In this document: in pieces, positions 20,357-32,110 of the stretch
How the letters are laid out: each line of letters starts with the position of its first letter
How positions within the stretch are numbered: position 1 is the stretch's first letter
Source of the DNA: Oryzias latipes
Lineage: Eukaryota; Chordata; Actinopteri; Beloniformes; Adrianichthyidae
Reading direction: 5' to 3'
Assembly (NCBI RefSeq): GCF_002234675.1
Contig: NC_019859.2
Span: forward strand, 34,612,460 to 34,676,459
Length of the DNA: 64,000 nucleotides
Notes under the pieces: model-generated
Told to the model about the DNA's origin: nothing
Database searches by the model: none
The model's input: only the letters and a program-made list of their open reading frames with translations
Position numbers and translations under genes: made by a program

Positions 20357-20760
20357 AGGGGGGTATTCCAGGATTCTAGGAAGCATGTTTAAACTCCCCT
20401 GACTTTAAGCCTGAACTCTGGCTGAAATCCGCCTGAACTTGCTTACTCTGGGTATGTCGGTTCCAAAAGACCGGATATGAGTTAGCGTAATTACGCTCGA
20501 CTTGGTAACCCTGGGTTAATGCTCGTGCACAGCAGGTACATAAAGACATGCTCAATGGATCGCCGATTTCCAGAGTCACCATGGAAACGCGTGGAGCAAA
20601 AAAGAAAGCGCGACACTTCACTCAGACGGAGTCTGAGCTTTTAATGACGGCGTATGAAGATTATACGTCCATCAAAAAGGTAATATGGCTGCATCATCAG
20701 CAAAAGAAAGAGTTTCTGCTTGTAGTAGAAGAACAGACAAAGTAAAGGCACGAGTTTCTG
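20357..20760 (+). mobile_element. Harbinger fragment with Myb/SANT-like ORF remnant
   Basis: GGGTATTCCAGGATTCTAGG followed by AAGCATGTTTAAACTC resembles the terminal GTATTCCAGGAAGCAGGTTT sequence of fish Harbinger elements. Downstream a short frame (from the ATG at 20581) encodes RHFTQTESELLMTAYEDYTS, which looks like the start of the Myb/SANT DNA-binding protein that accompanies Harbinger transposases. The frame ends at 20742 with no DDE transposase. An inactive fragment; family call is an inference. Confidence 0.55.
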
Positions 20761-21998
20761 ATCTTATTTCCATTTTCCTTGTGACACACATATATATAAC
20801 TTATCCAATTTTGCCAAATAAAAATAAATTACTTCTATTGGTAACAAGTAATTGAGTTAAATTTAATCTATAAAACTCAATAATTGTTTATACAACTCAA
20901 ATGTATGTATTTATCTAACTAAATGTCATATTACTCCAATTCAATTAGTCTTTTTTCCATCTTAATTAATTATAATTCTTGAACTCTCATATGTCTAAGT
21001 TTGAGCCGGCAGATATGCTCCTTTTTATAAAAATAAGAACACCAAATGCTACACGCATGGTGCATACAATTAATTTAGGAATTTCCATCATTGTTGTTAC
21101 ATCCCTAGACTGTAGGGGTGCTATATAAACTCATCATCCTCTCCCTTCCTCTCAATCATGGTGCAGAGACATAAGCTTAGTAGGACAAAGTAACTCAACA
21201 AAACACGGTAAAACACAGTAAAACAGCTAAACAACTAAACACATTTGGTCAAAAAGCCACACTTAAACCAAAATCCGTCCAGACAGGCAAAGGGAATGGT
21301 ATCCCACAATCCCTTGCAGTGCCGATCTAACAGCAGCACCAAAGTTACTCCTACTTAATTGAATTAATTTGAATGAAAGTAAAATAAATGTCTGAAAACT
21401 ACGTATTATTTTTAAATGACGACTTGTCGTATTTTTCAGGCAGACACATGCAGCAGTGTTTTACAGGTAACTACCCTAGGGCGGTTCAGTCAATTAACTC
21501 ACCTGCTCAGCATCCTATTTAAGCCCAGGTTCGCAGTTGTTCATTCTCTTTCTTACCTTCAGCGCTCATTCTTCGCCCCACCCTCCTCCCCGGCTTCCAC
21601 CTGTGGGCTCCGTAAAGGGGGGTTTTGTTACCCGAAAGTTTTATGGAAATTTCTAATGGAATTGAACGGAGCCTTATACCAAACGAAAAGATGTGAATGC
21701 CAACTTAAAGAATGTGGAAAATTAAGTATGTCAAATAAATATTTCTTACTGCAAGAGTTGTCTGACTGAAACTGACTTAACAAAAAATAAAGATTTTAAT
21801 TATCTTAACTGAAGGAAATAATTAAGTTAGATCAAAGTAAAAAGTTTATCTTTCCAACATCCATACGTGGTCTTATCATCCTCTCACGGTGGAAAAAGTA
21901 TTATCTGAGCTTCTTCATCTACTAAATCATCTTCAAATGCTGCTTCACCTCTCTGAAAACAAACTAACCTTCAACCAAACCTGCTCCAGACCAGGTTA
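20761..21998. other. AT-rich intergenic stretch, possible LTR fragment at 21450-21640
   Basis: Mostly simple AT-rich sequence. Around 21500-21610 a TATTTAAGCCC promoter-like motif is followed by a C-rich stretch, as in gypsy LTR U3/R regions. No matching second LTR or TG...CA border was located, so this is a weak guess only. Confidence 0.3.
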
Positions 21999-22408
21999 TT
22001 CAATTCAATTCAATTCAATTTTATTTGTATAGCCCAAAATCACAACAACAGTCGTCTCGATGGGCTTCGAAGTAAAACATGAAATCAAAAGGATCACGAA
22101 TACAAAGAGTTCAATAGAAAAATACTAAAATGAACTAACAAACTGACTAAGCTATACTGGCATCCCTGCCCTTAGACCCCCCTTCGCTATGTTCAGAGCA
22201 TGAGTTGCTATGGCAACTTGACCTACCATGAGACATACCTCCATTTCTGGAACCAAAAGCTGAAGTTATCAACTTCGTTAGCCTCAAATTTACCGTGGGA
22301 GCTAACATAACCAGCTTCCTGGAAAAAACCCCAGGCTCCCCCAGCCAGGACTTGAACCAGGGGCCTTCACGCTGTGAGGCAAGAGTGCTAACCACTGCGC
22401 CACTGAGA
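21999..22408 (-). mobile_element. tRNA-derived SINE with LINE-shared 3' tail
   Basis: Read on the minus strand it starts with a tRNA-like head. The A box TGGCGCAGTGG and B box GGTTCAAGTCC (about 22405-22340) match RNA polymerase III promoter consensus. A unique body follows, then about 165 nt (22165 down to 21999) almost identical to the LINE 3' end at 61950-62125, ending GGGCTATACAAATAAAATTG and a short (AATTG)n tail. tRNA head, body and LINE tail is the classic SINE architecture. Confidence 0.8.
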
Positions 22409-22414
22409 AACATC

Positions 22415-23418
22415 TGGAATGTATTTCCATCATGAGCTTGCAGATGCTGTATTACAGTGATTTGGTTTGGACTCCTGCAATAGCTGAAGCTTTCTCGTCT
22501 CTGGACTTCCTCCTCGTGTCTCCGTCTTTTGCTGCCAGCTCAGTCGGCTTCGTCTTTAAACAAGCCGGGCTTTGAGTAATGCTTTTTTCTCATCCAATGA
22601 CCTGTGCGTGGGTGGTCGTGTGTGCGCTCGCACAGGCTGCAGCACCGGCGGTGCCCGTGTTGATAACCTCATGTGGGTGTTTTTTTTATGCCTGAACGGG
22701 ATAATTGCCTCGTGTTGCAACTGCATAGCTGACTACTTCACCTAATGAAGACGATGCCTGCTGTGAACAAACCAGAGGCTTGGAGATTTGTGGCAAAGTT
22801 GGCACAAACACAAAACGCATGCACAAAGATCAGGACATGGAAAAGGCTCCCCAAGTCGTCAAGATTTGGTCACCCAGACAGGTTTTTGAGCTGCTTCCCT
22901 GTGGGTGGTGCTGACATACAGCCAAGCATGCAACTGGTAGGAGGGAGACGTGTCTAATTACATGTTTAACTATACAACAAATGATTCACTGCCCCGTTGG
23001 CAGAATTGTGTCACTTCCCGCTGTGTTGATCGGGGTTTCGTGGTGCCCCCCTGTGATGGAGGAGCACAAAGCCTCTGCAGCTATCTCCACGCCGTGCAAG
23101 GAGACGTCTGCTAAACACCTTTGACGGGAAAAAAGCTAGAATTATGAAAGGCAGAAGCTGTAAACTTGTGTCCAGACCAATTGCCAAATCAAACAGATAT
23201 GCAGCTCTTCACTGAGCTGCAGAGCTGACTGGGCTCTAATCATAAACTCAAACAAGACCAAAAGAACACAATTCAAACTCTGAGCGTTTCCGTGGAAACG
23301 TATTTCCTCAGCAAGAGGAAAAATAACGAAAGAAAGGTCCTTTCTGTAGATCCTGCAATGGAACTGTGAACTGTCAACCCCTCCTTCTGCCAGCTACACT
23401 GCAAAATCTGAATCCTAA
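22415..23418. other. Intergenic, no gene recognised
   Basis: No recognisable exon, repeat border or structural RNA was found here. Confidence 0.4.
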
Positions 23419-24150
23419 GGCTGTGTCACAAAGCCACTAAAAACATTTTGCACATTTTCCACATATGAAACTTTGGTCTTTTGCGATACATGCGTGATAT
23501 ATTATTCATAGGCGTTGTCCGTCGAGGGTTTCAGCCAACGGGTCTTTGCGTGAATTCGGTTTTCAGCTGTTCAAACTTATTGGTCAGTTGAAAATTACCC
23601 AGTTTACGTGTATTTTATATAGTGTTTGCACAATTATTACATAAATCTTGTGAAATTTGTGCATGCATCTTGCCATGGGTCGCCATAGCGAAACAACCTC
23701 TCCTTCGAGGATGAGTCGCATGGTGAACTTGGCAATGTTTTTCGCCGGATGCCCTTCCTGACACAAGCCTCTCAATTTAACCGGGCTCGGGACCGGCACA
23801 AAAGCAGAGAAGGGAATAGGGAGCAGCCCGGATTCAAACCCTGGTTTCACGGACGGAAGGCGCCGCAAACCAGCACGAACTAAACCGGCTCGTTGTAACT
23901 TGCACATATCCTGTACAAATGATGTAACTGACGCACAAATCCCTAATGACTTCCAAATAAACGGTTCATGTTCCATGTTGGTTTACGTGTTCTTTGCGTG
24001 GTTTATTCATACTTCTTCCCATGGTTTTAACGTGGTTCATTTGAGACACATCTGTGAAGACCACAACTGTTCTCACTTTTTCCACGGATGACCAATTTTT
24101 ATCCATGCAATATGCACAAAGATGTATGTAGTGAATGTGTGACATGGCCT
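23419..24150. mobile_element. Non-autonomous DNA element (GGCTGTGTCACA ends), copy 1
   Basis: Left end GGCTGTGTCACA at 23419 and right end TGTGTGACATGGCC finishing at 24150 form a short inverted terminal match. Internal blocks (GTCGAGGGTTTCAGCC, TTACATAAATCTT, GACCACAACTGTTCTCACTTTT) recur in order at 42785-43295. A SINE (about 23660-23885) interrupts it, and a TTAA MITE abuts it on the right. No transposase is seen. Confidence 0.65.
23660..23885 (-). mobile_element. Teleost tRNA-type SINE
   Basis: On the minus strand there is a tRNA-like B box GGTTTGAATCC (about 23846-23836), and further on the block GTCAGGAAGGGCATCCGGCG, characteristic of a widespread fish SINE/LINE tail. It is nested inside the DNA element at 23419-24150, because the second copy of that element lacks it. 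Confidence 0.75.
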
Positions 24151-24365
24151 TTAACCCTTGTGCTATCCCAGGCACTTTAACTTTGGGAGTTGGGTCATCT
24201 AGACCCACTAGACAGGGCTCTGAACCTTTTTTCTTCAATGATTTGTGATCTTCACTGGTGTCCATGGATTACATGAAATCTTTCCACCTTTATCCACCTT
24301 TGTCATGGTAGGGAGAACACATCAATGGAAGGGTGGGGGGGGGGTCATAGGATAGCGTAAGGTTT
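24151..24365 (+). mobile_element. TTAA-flanked MITE, copy A
   Basis: Starts TTAACCCTTGTGCTATCC. It shares GGGAGTTGGGTCATCTAGAC, then GATTTGTGATCTTCACTGG and CCACCTTTATCCACCTTTGT, with the copies at 40900, 52518 and 61417. The right end (GATAGCGTAAGGTTTA) is decayed. The internal G-run is about 10 nt. TTAA target and CCCTTG terminus suggest a piggyBac-like origin. Confidence 0.8.
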
Positions 24366-24369
24366 ATGA

Positions 24370-24890
24370 GAGCTAGAAGACCCTTGTTTCAAGAAAAGGC
24401 TTGCTATTTTCTCTGTTGGATGAAAGGGAATCTTATCAAGAAAGTTTTTTCAGAAACAATGAACCTAATTTAAGAAAACATGTCTGAGTGAAGAGAACTG
24501 TATTTCTTAAATTAAGAATACTTGGTAAAACCATTTATCTTATCCCACTGGCAGATCAGTTTTTGCTTATTCAAGTAAATTTTTTCAAGACTTAAGAATT
24601 GTTGATTTATTACCTAAGTACACTAGACATATAAATACAATTAAATACATTTATTTCAAACTGCTTTTCTGGATTTGTTTTAACTTAACATTTTCCTACA
24701 GACAAAAATTAATTTCTGACAAAAATCAGACCCATGTCATGGTTTGAATGTTTTTAGATGAACGCCATTTCTAACTTTTCTATAGATAAATAAATAGGAA
24801 ATGCACACCTGAGAAATGGTTTTAATTATATTCAAATCTACACACACACACAGACTAAGATTTACACAAACTGTTAGCCATCTCGGTCCG
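24370..24890. other. Intergenic, no gene recognised
   Basis: AT-rich sequence with a short (CA)n at about 24840; nothing else was identified. Confidence 0.4.
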
Positions 24891-24894
24891 TGTT

Positions 24895-25262
24895 TTCAAA
24901 CGGGTCTATGGCGTTTCATCTCTGCCATAAAGTGAAAGGGCATAAAGACAACTGAGTGGGCGTATTCAGGAACTGAGTGAGGAACCTTACAACCACACAG
25001 GCGCAGTTCTAACCGAGCGACCCTGTATTTTACAACTGAACGGCTGCGATCCTACCTGAGCGGGGATCCCGCGCGGTCAGTTCCGCTCTGCGCCCTCACC
25101 AGGATTTACGCTCAGTGTTAAGGGGGCGTTTTTGTCACTTGGGGGGCGGTATTCAGGGGTGTGTTTGTCACTTGGGGGCAGTAACCTTTCTGGTTGATCT
25201 GATATGCCAAAATTTGCATGTCTTATCCGGCGAGGCAGCGGGGCGGGACTTTCATTTTTCAG
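24895..25262 (+). repeat. Second copy of the 3385-3885 repeat family
   Basis: It matches the pi4k2b intron 4 copy from the TATGGCGTTTC block to GGCGAGGCAGCGGGGCGGGA and CATTTTTCAGAG. The gaps and mismatches indicate an old insertion. Confidence 0.6.
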
Positions 25263-25592
25263 AGCAGGGGGGGTTAACAGGCGGCTCTTGAGCTGCATGC
25301 GGCTCTCTGCCTTTTATCATATTTTCTATATACAGTACTTTCACAACCATAAGGTGAAAGTTTTACATTTTCTCCAAAATGTACGGAGCCGCCCTAATGT
25401 GTTATTGTGTGACTCCGGTAAAGAGGATCTAGGAGAGAACAGCATGATGACGGTACAGAGAGAGAGGACGTGAAAGAAGACACCCCCCCCCCCCAGTTCT
25501 AATCTAATGCACATTTGATGTGATTTGCGGGCCAATTAGAATTAGACTGCGGGCCAAATTTGACCCGTGGGCCTGAGTTTGACACATTTGCA
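25263..25592 (+). mobile_element. hAT-like fragment
   Basis: Contains GGCGGCTCTTGAGCTGCATG, typical of vertebrate hAT/Charlie-type ends. At 25495-25592 it contains CTAATGCACATTTGATGTGA and GAGTTTGACACATTTG, matching the right ends of the elements at 19415 and 37145. A poly-C run lies at about 25484-25495. No transposase frame. Confidence 0.5.
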
Positions 25593-26017
25593 CAAGTGGA
25601 TTCCCCCAAACCTCTGTCAGAAAGACTCAGGCACCTGCGCGACACCCGGCAGAGGGTTTACTGTGCGCCACATTTCCCTGTCCGCCCGCCAAACAGGGAT
25701 TCGGCACTGGGCTCTTCTGTCTTTGCTCGCCGTTACTGTGGAGTTTTTTTTCCTACGCTTAGTAATCTGCTTACCAGCGGGTATTCTGGTCTGATCTGAG
25801 GTCTGTGGTTCTGAAAGACGTGAAAAAAGTTTAAAGTCTAAAGCTACCACTAACTTTGAATGGGCTACAAGATCTGCCTAAACGTTTACTTTGGGAGTAA
25901 ACTCACTCAGATCTATTGCGGCACAGCAGTAAACAGGCATCTTGGCATAACCAATATGGCGTCCAACTTTGCGTACGCAACAAGCTAACGTAGCAACTCA
26001 AGCCTATGTAACTCATT

Positions 26018-26353
26018 CGCTGTCCGAATTCCTTCCCTGCTCACTCTAAAGTGCGTTGCCATTTTCTAGTGCTGTCTGAATCTACAATTCCAAAATCCAG
26101 TGCCCTAGAAACTTCCTAGAAGTCTCTGTGAAAAACCAGTGTGCATCAATGCTCACTAGATTGGAGAATATAGACCACAATGCATTGCGTTGGGACATTT
26201 TTTCCCAAAAAGGAGGATTAAATGTATTTTCTTAATCAACGTCTCATCAACGTTTTTTATCTTCAGAAGACACTGGACTCATAAAAAATCATCATAAAAT
26301 GTTCTTATGTTTTTCAGTAGTTAGGGGTTAGGGTGGGAATTGGGACACAGCCA
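26018..26353. mobile_element. Non-autonomous DNA element, inverted partner at 50117-50515
   Basis: Bounded by CGCTGTCCGAATTCC and, inverted, GAATTGGGACACAGCC. Internal ATTTTCTAGTGCTGTC, ATTCCAAAATCCAGTGCCCT and GTGTGCATCAATGCTCACT are found reverse-complemented at 50380-50490. Non-coding and typical of fish P/hAT-derived MITEs, but the superfamily was not settled. Confidence 0.65.
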
Positions 26354-26604
26354 TTTTAAACAAACAATCTGAGGACGGGAACAAAGAACCAAAGGTTGGA
26401 TTTTTCCCATCCCAGTTTTAGTTCTGAAACTCTGCTAGAAGTGGAAGAGTCCAGAGTGTGACCAGGCGTCGCACGTCCAGCTCTGTAAGGAGGTCCAGAT
26501 GTTGCTATCTGCAGTGGGGCTCCTCCAGTATTTCAGGGCCGCAGAAGAAAGAGATAAGACAAAGGGGGGAGGAGAGATTAAAGATGGAAGCCACCTAGTT
26601 CTCC

Positions 26605-26648
<44 letters not shown>
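26605..26648 (+). repeat. (CAT)n microsatellite
   Basis: Uninterrupted CAT repeats, about 14 units. They create a polyserine stretch in one frame that is not taken as coding. Confidence 0.95.
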
Positions 26649-27224
26649 ACAGATCCTCCAGAGAAGAGCCCGACTCTCAGGTCTTTCAGAGAAAAAACAA
26701 AGCTACCAAAGCAGACGGATCGTTGTCACAGCTGCCACTAAGGTTTAGCTCTACTCTGTGGAGATGTATGTGAAGCTGAGGGGGAAAAATAGACAAAACC
26801 CACCTGAAAGGGGAGCTCACGAGGAGGAGTGAGGATGCAGAGATGACTAAGCAGACGCTGGATTCATCACCTTACGTACAGATGGAGCAGCAGCCACGAG
26901 GGCTGCGTGGTTATGTAACACTGCTCTTCTGCTTTGGTCATGCAGGGATGGGCATTGCCTCAGAGTGACTAGGAGGACCCCCCCTCCTCTCTCTAAAAGG
27001 AATTCTCAAGTCTGTGGCTTACATAACGGCCTCTGCAGCCTGGGGGTGGGGTCGCTGAGGAAACATGTGAGCCCTCTGAGGGACCCTCCCGTCCAAAAGA
27101 GGATATACCTATACCTTCCGCCCCTCTTTTCTTCAGGTTGTTGTTGCCCAGCAATAAAACTGATATTAGAATTCCATGGAAACATGACAGGGGCTCCACT
27201 GCCTTTATTGGAACTGGGGGTGGG

Positions 27225-27445
27225 AAGAATAACAATAAAAATAATAATAATACATTGTAATTATAAGGCGCCTTTCTGAGCACTCAAGGTCGCCGTACAA
27301 CTTATATACAGTACATAAAGTATGATAAACAGTTAACGTGTGCTCCAGGTGATGGTATCTACTGATGTAGCCACAGCTGACATTGGAAGCACTTTGTGAG
27401 GCATGTAAAAACTGAGGTGGCAATTGGTGTAAACGGACGTCCCAC
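27225..27445 (-). mobile_element. LINE/SINE 3' tail fragment
   Basis: The ATTATAAGGCGCCTTTCTGA and CACTCAAGGTCGCCGTACA blocks are a familiar fish retroposon tail. The flanking (AATAAT)n at 27233-27250 marks its 3' end on the minus strand. Confidence 0.55.
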
Positions 27446-27748
27446 ACCAGTTTACAGTTGTTACTGATCCAGTTCAGACATGTTGTGTTATCAGAGGTAT
27501 GTGGGACAAAATGAAAAGAAACTCAAAGCAAAACATATTACTTCCAAAACAAATGTTATTATTATAGTATTAACTCATTTATATTAGAATCCCACTTGAA
27601 TGAATGGGTCATTTTTGACCCATGCATGTAAATTTGTTGTAGAAATATAAATGCCATTTTTGTTCATAAAGTACGAAAGTAAAATTTGAAATAATCATCA
27701 GTGTTAATACAACACAAGACATGTAAAGAATACTTGGAATATTCAACG

Positions 27749-27749
<1 letters not shown>

Positions 27750-27818
<69 letters not shown>
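27750..27818. repeat. (TA)n microsatellite
   Basis: About 68 nt of pure TA dinucleotides, likely to be polymorphic and to form cruciforms. Confidence 0.98.
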
Positions 27819-27820
<2 letters not shown>

Positions 27821-28199
27821 ATGTTAATTATTAAATTAAATGTTTTAATGAATAATTTCTTCAGTAGCTGAACTGAAGGTGACAGAAAAAGCTTTACTTT
27901 CAAGGTAATGAGTTGTACTTGGGATGTCAGCAGAAATACCTCACGTTGATGTTTGTTTCTGGATTCCCATTTGTACTTTTTTACAGTTTACAGTACCCAG
28001 AATGCTCCTCTCACGGCTGTCTCGTCATCATAACGGTTCCTTTCCGTAGAAAAATGTTAATTTTTTTCTTTTCTTGAAAGAAAATTCATATCCAGGGAAA
28101 AGTCAGATCAGGCGAATTGCAACGTGAAGTTTGCGTAGAAGCGAAGCCAGTTCACGTGTTACCATGGCGATGTTGCGTGCGGTGCGTCTGTACGCATGC

Positions 28200-28640
28200 G
28201 TGCGTAACGAGCCAACAAAGTTGCCACAGCTGAAACGTGCACGATGTCCTCGTGCAGGAGTGTGACGGCGGCATTTCTCGTCATTTTTAAGTTGGAGCAC
28301 GCGCTAACCTCTCAGCTCCACGGTCCCGTTCGCGTGATTCAGAATCACAGGAGCGAGCCAGCCTCCCGGTGTACACGTGTGGCGCGTGGAGGAGGCGCTT
28401 CGGTGCCGTTTGGTACCTTCTTGGCTTTAACTACTGCACAGAAGGATCGCAGTGGACGTTCTGATTACCTTTGGGGCCTCGGGGTTTGACTGACAGCAGA
28501 GTTTTTAGGACATTTCAGCACTGGACAGCTCTCGCGGCTGCCATGTGGAAGGGAGAGCCACCCGAGGGGAGCTTGGCGCGCTCTCCAGCATCCTCCCGCC
28601 TGCTGCTGCTGCCGCTGCCTCCAGCCCTGAGGTCAGAGAG
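28200..28640 (+). promoter_or_regulatory. GC-rich region upstream of the GPR26/78-like receptor
   Basis: CpG density rises from about 28130 and stays high through exon 1, suggesting a CpG-island promoter and 5' UTR. An upstream in-frame ATG at 28545 would add a 32-residue alanine-rich extension without family resemblance, so it was not chosen as the start. No TATA box is evident. Confidence 0.45.
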
Positions 28641-31440
28641 ATGAGCGTCCCTGAGCTCCTGCTGGAGATCTCCATCGTGGTCTTGGCAGTGGTCTCGTGT
28701 CTGACCAACTTCTCCGTGCTACTGTGCTTCACCCAGAGTGGGGAGCTCAGGTCCCACGTGCCAGGTCTTTTCATCCTCAACCTGTCCCTGTCCAACATCC
28801 TCCTCACCCTTGTCAACATGCCAGCCACTTTCCTCGGGGTGGCCACGGGCGCGGAGCCGTTCGGGGAGCCGCTGTGCCGCGCTGTGAGCTCCGCAGAGAC
28901 CTTCGCCACCTGTAACGCCATGCTGAGCATGGCCGCGCTCAGCGTGGACAGGTGGCTGGCGGTGGTGTTTCCTCTCAGGTATTCCGGCAGGATGCGCTAC
29001 AGAGACGCGCTTCTGATCGTGGCGTACTGCTGGCTGCACTCCCTCGCATTCTCCCTGACGCAGCTGACCTTGGGCTGGGGAGCCTACAGCCACGCGTACG
29101 CCTCGTGCACCGCTCACCTGGGCGCGGGAAAGGCGTCGCAGGTGCTCGCCTACGCGACCTTCACCGCGCTGCTCCACTGCTGCAGCTTCGCGCTCTGCCT
29201 GCTGGTGCTGAGCTTCGCCTACCTGAAGGTCTGGAGGGTGGCCCGGTCCCACTGCCGGAGGATCGACGTGATCACCGTGCAGACGCTGCTGCTGCTGGTC
29301 GACATTCACCCCAGGTATGCCGCCAAAGCGAAGCGAGGCGAGGCTCAGCAGCAGCAGGTTTGCGCGCAGCGTCCAACCCTTAACACGACTGCTCCTGTCC
29401 CTCAGCGTGAAGGAGAGATGTCTGACGCAGCAGAGGAAGAGGAGGCAGCGCGCCGCCAAGAAGATCTGCATCTTCATCGGTTCCTTCATCCTCTGCTTCT
29501 TTCCATACGTTCTCACCAGGTAACATAACAACTTTCTTTGGCACTTTGAGCGCGCCTGCTCCCCATTTGTAACAAACATGGTCGAACTGACTTCAGCAGA
29601 TCCAGGATCAACACAGAAGTCTCAAAGCCAATGAGCAGCTTCAAATGCCGCTTTTATTTCTAGGTTTTTGCTTAAGCTTAAACTTAGAAATGTTTGTTTT
29701 TTCCTTTTAAAAAAATCTGATTGAACTGTTTTTTTGTTGTTTTTGGACACAACACTAAATCAAAAGAGCGTAAAAATGCTGCACAAATGAGAACCAAAGG
29801 AAGGGTTCTTACTATATATCTAGGGGTCTGAGGCTCCGATGTATGGAGACAGAAACTGTTCATAGTTAAGTAAATAAATAAATATGACCTTGTACAAATA
29901 CACAAAATTGTAAAAAAAGATCAAAAAAGTCCTGCACACCGATTTTGCTTTAAAAACCTGTTCATTGTTTTAAAAATGCATTTAAAATATTCATTTTTAA
30001 TCACATTGAATATTATTAAAAATGTATGGCTTTTGTCAGAAACTCGGATTTCAAAATCAATATTTCACAGAGTAGCTTTGTTTTCATTTCACGTTGCTGT
30101 TTTTCAGAATGACTTATTTATTTTATAATGAGCTTTTTCAGCAGAATGAGTCTGTCTGTCAATCAAACCAGACAAGGCGGAGACACTTTGTGATTGGCTA
30201 TTCTTTTACTCAGACATAAGCAGCAGACAGATGATTTGTCTCTATTTGATCACCTAATGTCAGTAAAGCCATGCAGATGTCACCAAAATATGTCATCTCT
30301 CTGACTGGCACACCGCAGAGCGGGTATCTAGGAATACAATTCGATTTCCACGGATCAGCCGATGTGCGTTTAGATCCCGCCCGCTTTTACTGATTGGCAG
30401 ATAGACTCATTCTGCTAAAACAGCTCATCATGAAATAAATGGTATTTGGCATATACTTGTGTTGCGCTTTCTACCCTCTTTCGTAGGCCCAAAGCGCTTT
30501 ACAGTCACAGTTCCCTAAATAAGTCATTCTGGAAAACAGCAATGTAAAATATTTTAAAACGCTGTTTAAAAATAATGGAGGGGTTTTTAAAGCAAAATGA
30601 AATGTATTTAATAATATAGTTGCTAATTTCAAATCTCTGTGCAGGTTTTTCACAATTTCATGATCTTGTTATATACTTATGAGAGTTTTATTGGTTGATT
30701 GTGTATTTGCATGGGGTCATATTTATTTATTGAATTATGAACAGTTTGGGACTCCATACGCCCGCTGCAGCTCTCTTATTCATCCATTGCTGTTCTTTGG
30801 CTTTAAAAAATGCAAATGCTTCAAAAAATAAAAGAAGTGAATTAGTATAAATGAAATGCTTAGTGGCCAAAAATATATCAATAAAAAGTGTATTTTTTCA
30901 AATATTAAAGTGGGACTTTGTGGCTCTGGTTGGGTTCTGGTCGGTAAGAAAATGACTCAAACGGCTCTTTTCTTTTTTGTGAAAGGTTGCAGAGCCCTGA
31001 TCTAGTTAAGCTGACTGTTTACGGCGTCACTTCAACTTGAGTTTTTTTGTACAAAAAGTTTCAAATCAGAGTATTAGACAAGCATAGACAGTAAACGCTA
31101 CTAGAAGAACTTTATTTCTGCACTTTTTGGTTTTCATAACTTCATATTCATGTTGGTTTTCAGAAGTAACCCGTGTCTGTTCCGTTGCTCTCCTCCCTGC
31201 AGATTTGTGGAGCTGTTCACGTCGGTGCAGATTCCTCGTTACTGGGGCATCACCACCAAATGCCTGATCTACGCCAAGGCCTCCAGCGACCCTTTTGTTT
31301 ACTGCCTCCTGCGGCATCAGTACAGGAAGGTCCTGGTTGGTGTCATCAGCCGGGCCGTGAGGAAAGATCCCTACTTCCGCTGCAGCGCCGGCAGCATGTG
31401 GGACGCCACAGACAAAAGCCACGCTGCGAGGGTCACCTGA
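28641..31440 (+). CDS. gpr78: Orphan G-protein-coupled receptor, GPR26/GPR78 family
   Basis: A rhodopsin-class orphan receptor; mammalian GPR26 and GPR78 are reported to be constitutively active on cAMP. Coding exons are 28641-29314, 29406-29519 and 31203-31440, with phase 2 at both junctions, 1026 nt and 341 aa. TM1 is about 9-30 (N23) and TM2 about 43-65. The disulphide cysteines are C79 and C156. DRW at 103-105 replaces DRY. TM6 carries CFFP at 255-258 and TM7 DPFVY at 292-296 in place of NPxxY. The KRIDVIT-like RRIDVIT and DIHPSVKERCL intracellular loop is diagnostic for the family. Intron 1 is only 91 nt; intron 2 (29520-31202) contains a hAT fragment. LLRHQYRK resembles GPR26, but the adjacent cpz matches the human GPR78-CPZ pair, so gpr78 is preferred. 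ATG 28641 starts just before TM1. Confidence 0.9.
30700..30999 (-). mobile_element. hAT/Charlie-like end in receptor intron 2
   Basis: On the minus strand the sequence ending at 30999 begins CAGGGCTCTGCAACCTTTCA and continues with AAAGAGCCGTTTGAGTCATT. This is the recognisable terminus of vertebrate hAT elements (CAGGGNTCTGCAACCTTT). The other border was not found; the left limit is approximate. Confidence 0.6.
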
Positions 31441-32110
31441 GGTGTGCCGAGTTTGGAAAAAAACAAACAAAAAACACCTGATTCCATCCAGATGGAGGTC
31501 AGAGAGGAGGCGGAGGACCCACCGGTTGAGGGTCTTGACGGCAGGGCGCTTCCAGCTGCTGGAAGAAGAATACTAAAGGAATTTTCTCTGAAGAGGACTG
31601 GAAGGCCTGTCCACAGACAGGACCCGTCTGTTTTCAGTGAGAAACTGACAAAATGACTGGCTAATAGATTTATTCTAATACTTTGTAACTCAATACACGC
31701 TCCAAAATGGAAGGAGTGTCCATTCAAAACCACAGTGTTGTCTGCATGAGTAAAAACAAACTTTGACATTCCAACAACACCTGAACGGCACACTAGTGAT
31801 GCCAAGTGGGCAGGTGAGGGGAAAGCAGGGAGGAAACCTGTTGGCTGAGATTAAAGTGAGGAGGAGCTGCATTCAGACAGTTCAGATGACAGGAGACAGA
31901 GATTCAACAAACACAGAAATTCCTTCAAACTGTGTCTGATTTGTGAAAACAGATATTTTGGAGTATCTGACATTTATGGAAAAAACCTCCAACGTGGTTT
32001 CATCGGTTTGTCATTTATGATTCCAAATATGTAATTTTCTGGGGTTCTGATCCAAAACGTCCCTTCAAAAATCCACACCATTGGAGCCTTTACAATAAAT
32101 AGTCCTAAAT
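31441..32110 (+). other. Presumed 3' UTR of gpr78
   Basis: Starts after the TGA at 31438-31440. An AATAAA at 32094-32099 could be the poly(A) signal, but without transcripts this is uncertain. No repeats were recognised. Confidence 0.35.

Noticed and set aside
22341-22405. tRNA-like sequence with good A and B boxes
   Set aside because: It is the head of a SINE, fused to a body and LINE tail, with no complete cloverleaf expected; not annotated as a tRNA gene.
26499-26741. Frame with a polyserine run at the CAT microsatellite
   Set aside because: No splice partners or conserved flanks; the serine run is just the repeat.
28545-28640. Upstream in-frame ATG that would lengthen the GPR26/78-like receptor by 32 residues
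   Set aside because: The extension is alanine/serine-rich, unlike the short N-terminus of family members, while ATG 28641 places TM1 as in the human proteins.
28719-29579. 286-codon minus-strand frame opposite the receptor
   Set aside because: It mirrors the GC-rich third-position bias of exon 1 and crosses intron 1 and exon 2 of the receptor on the wrong strand.
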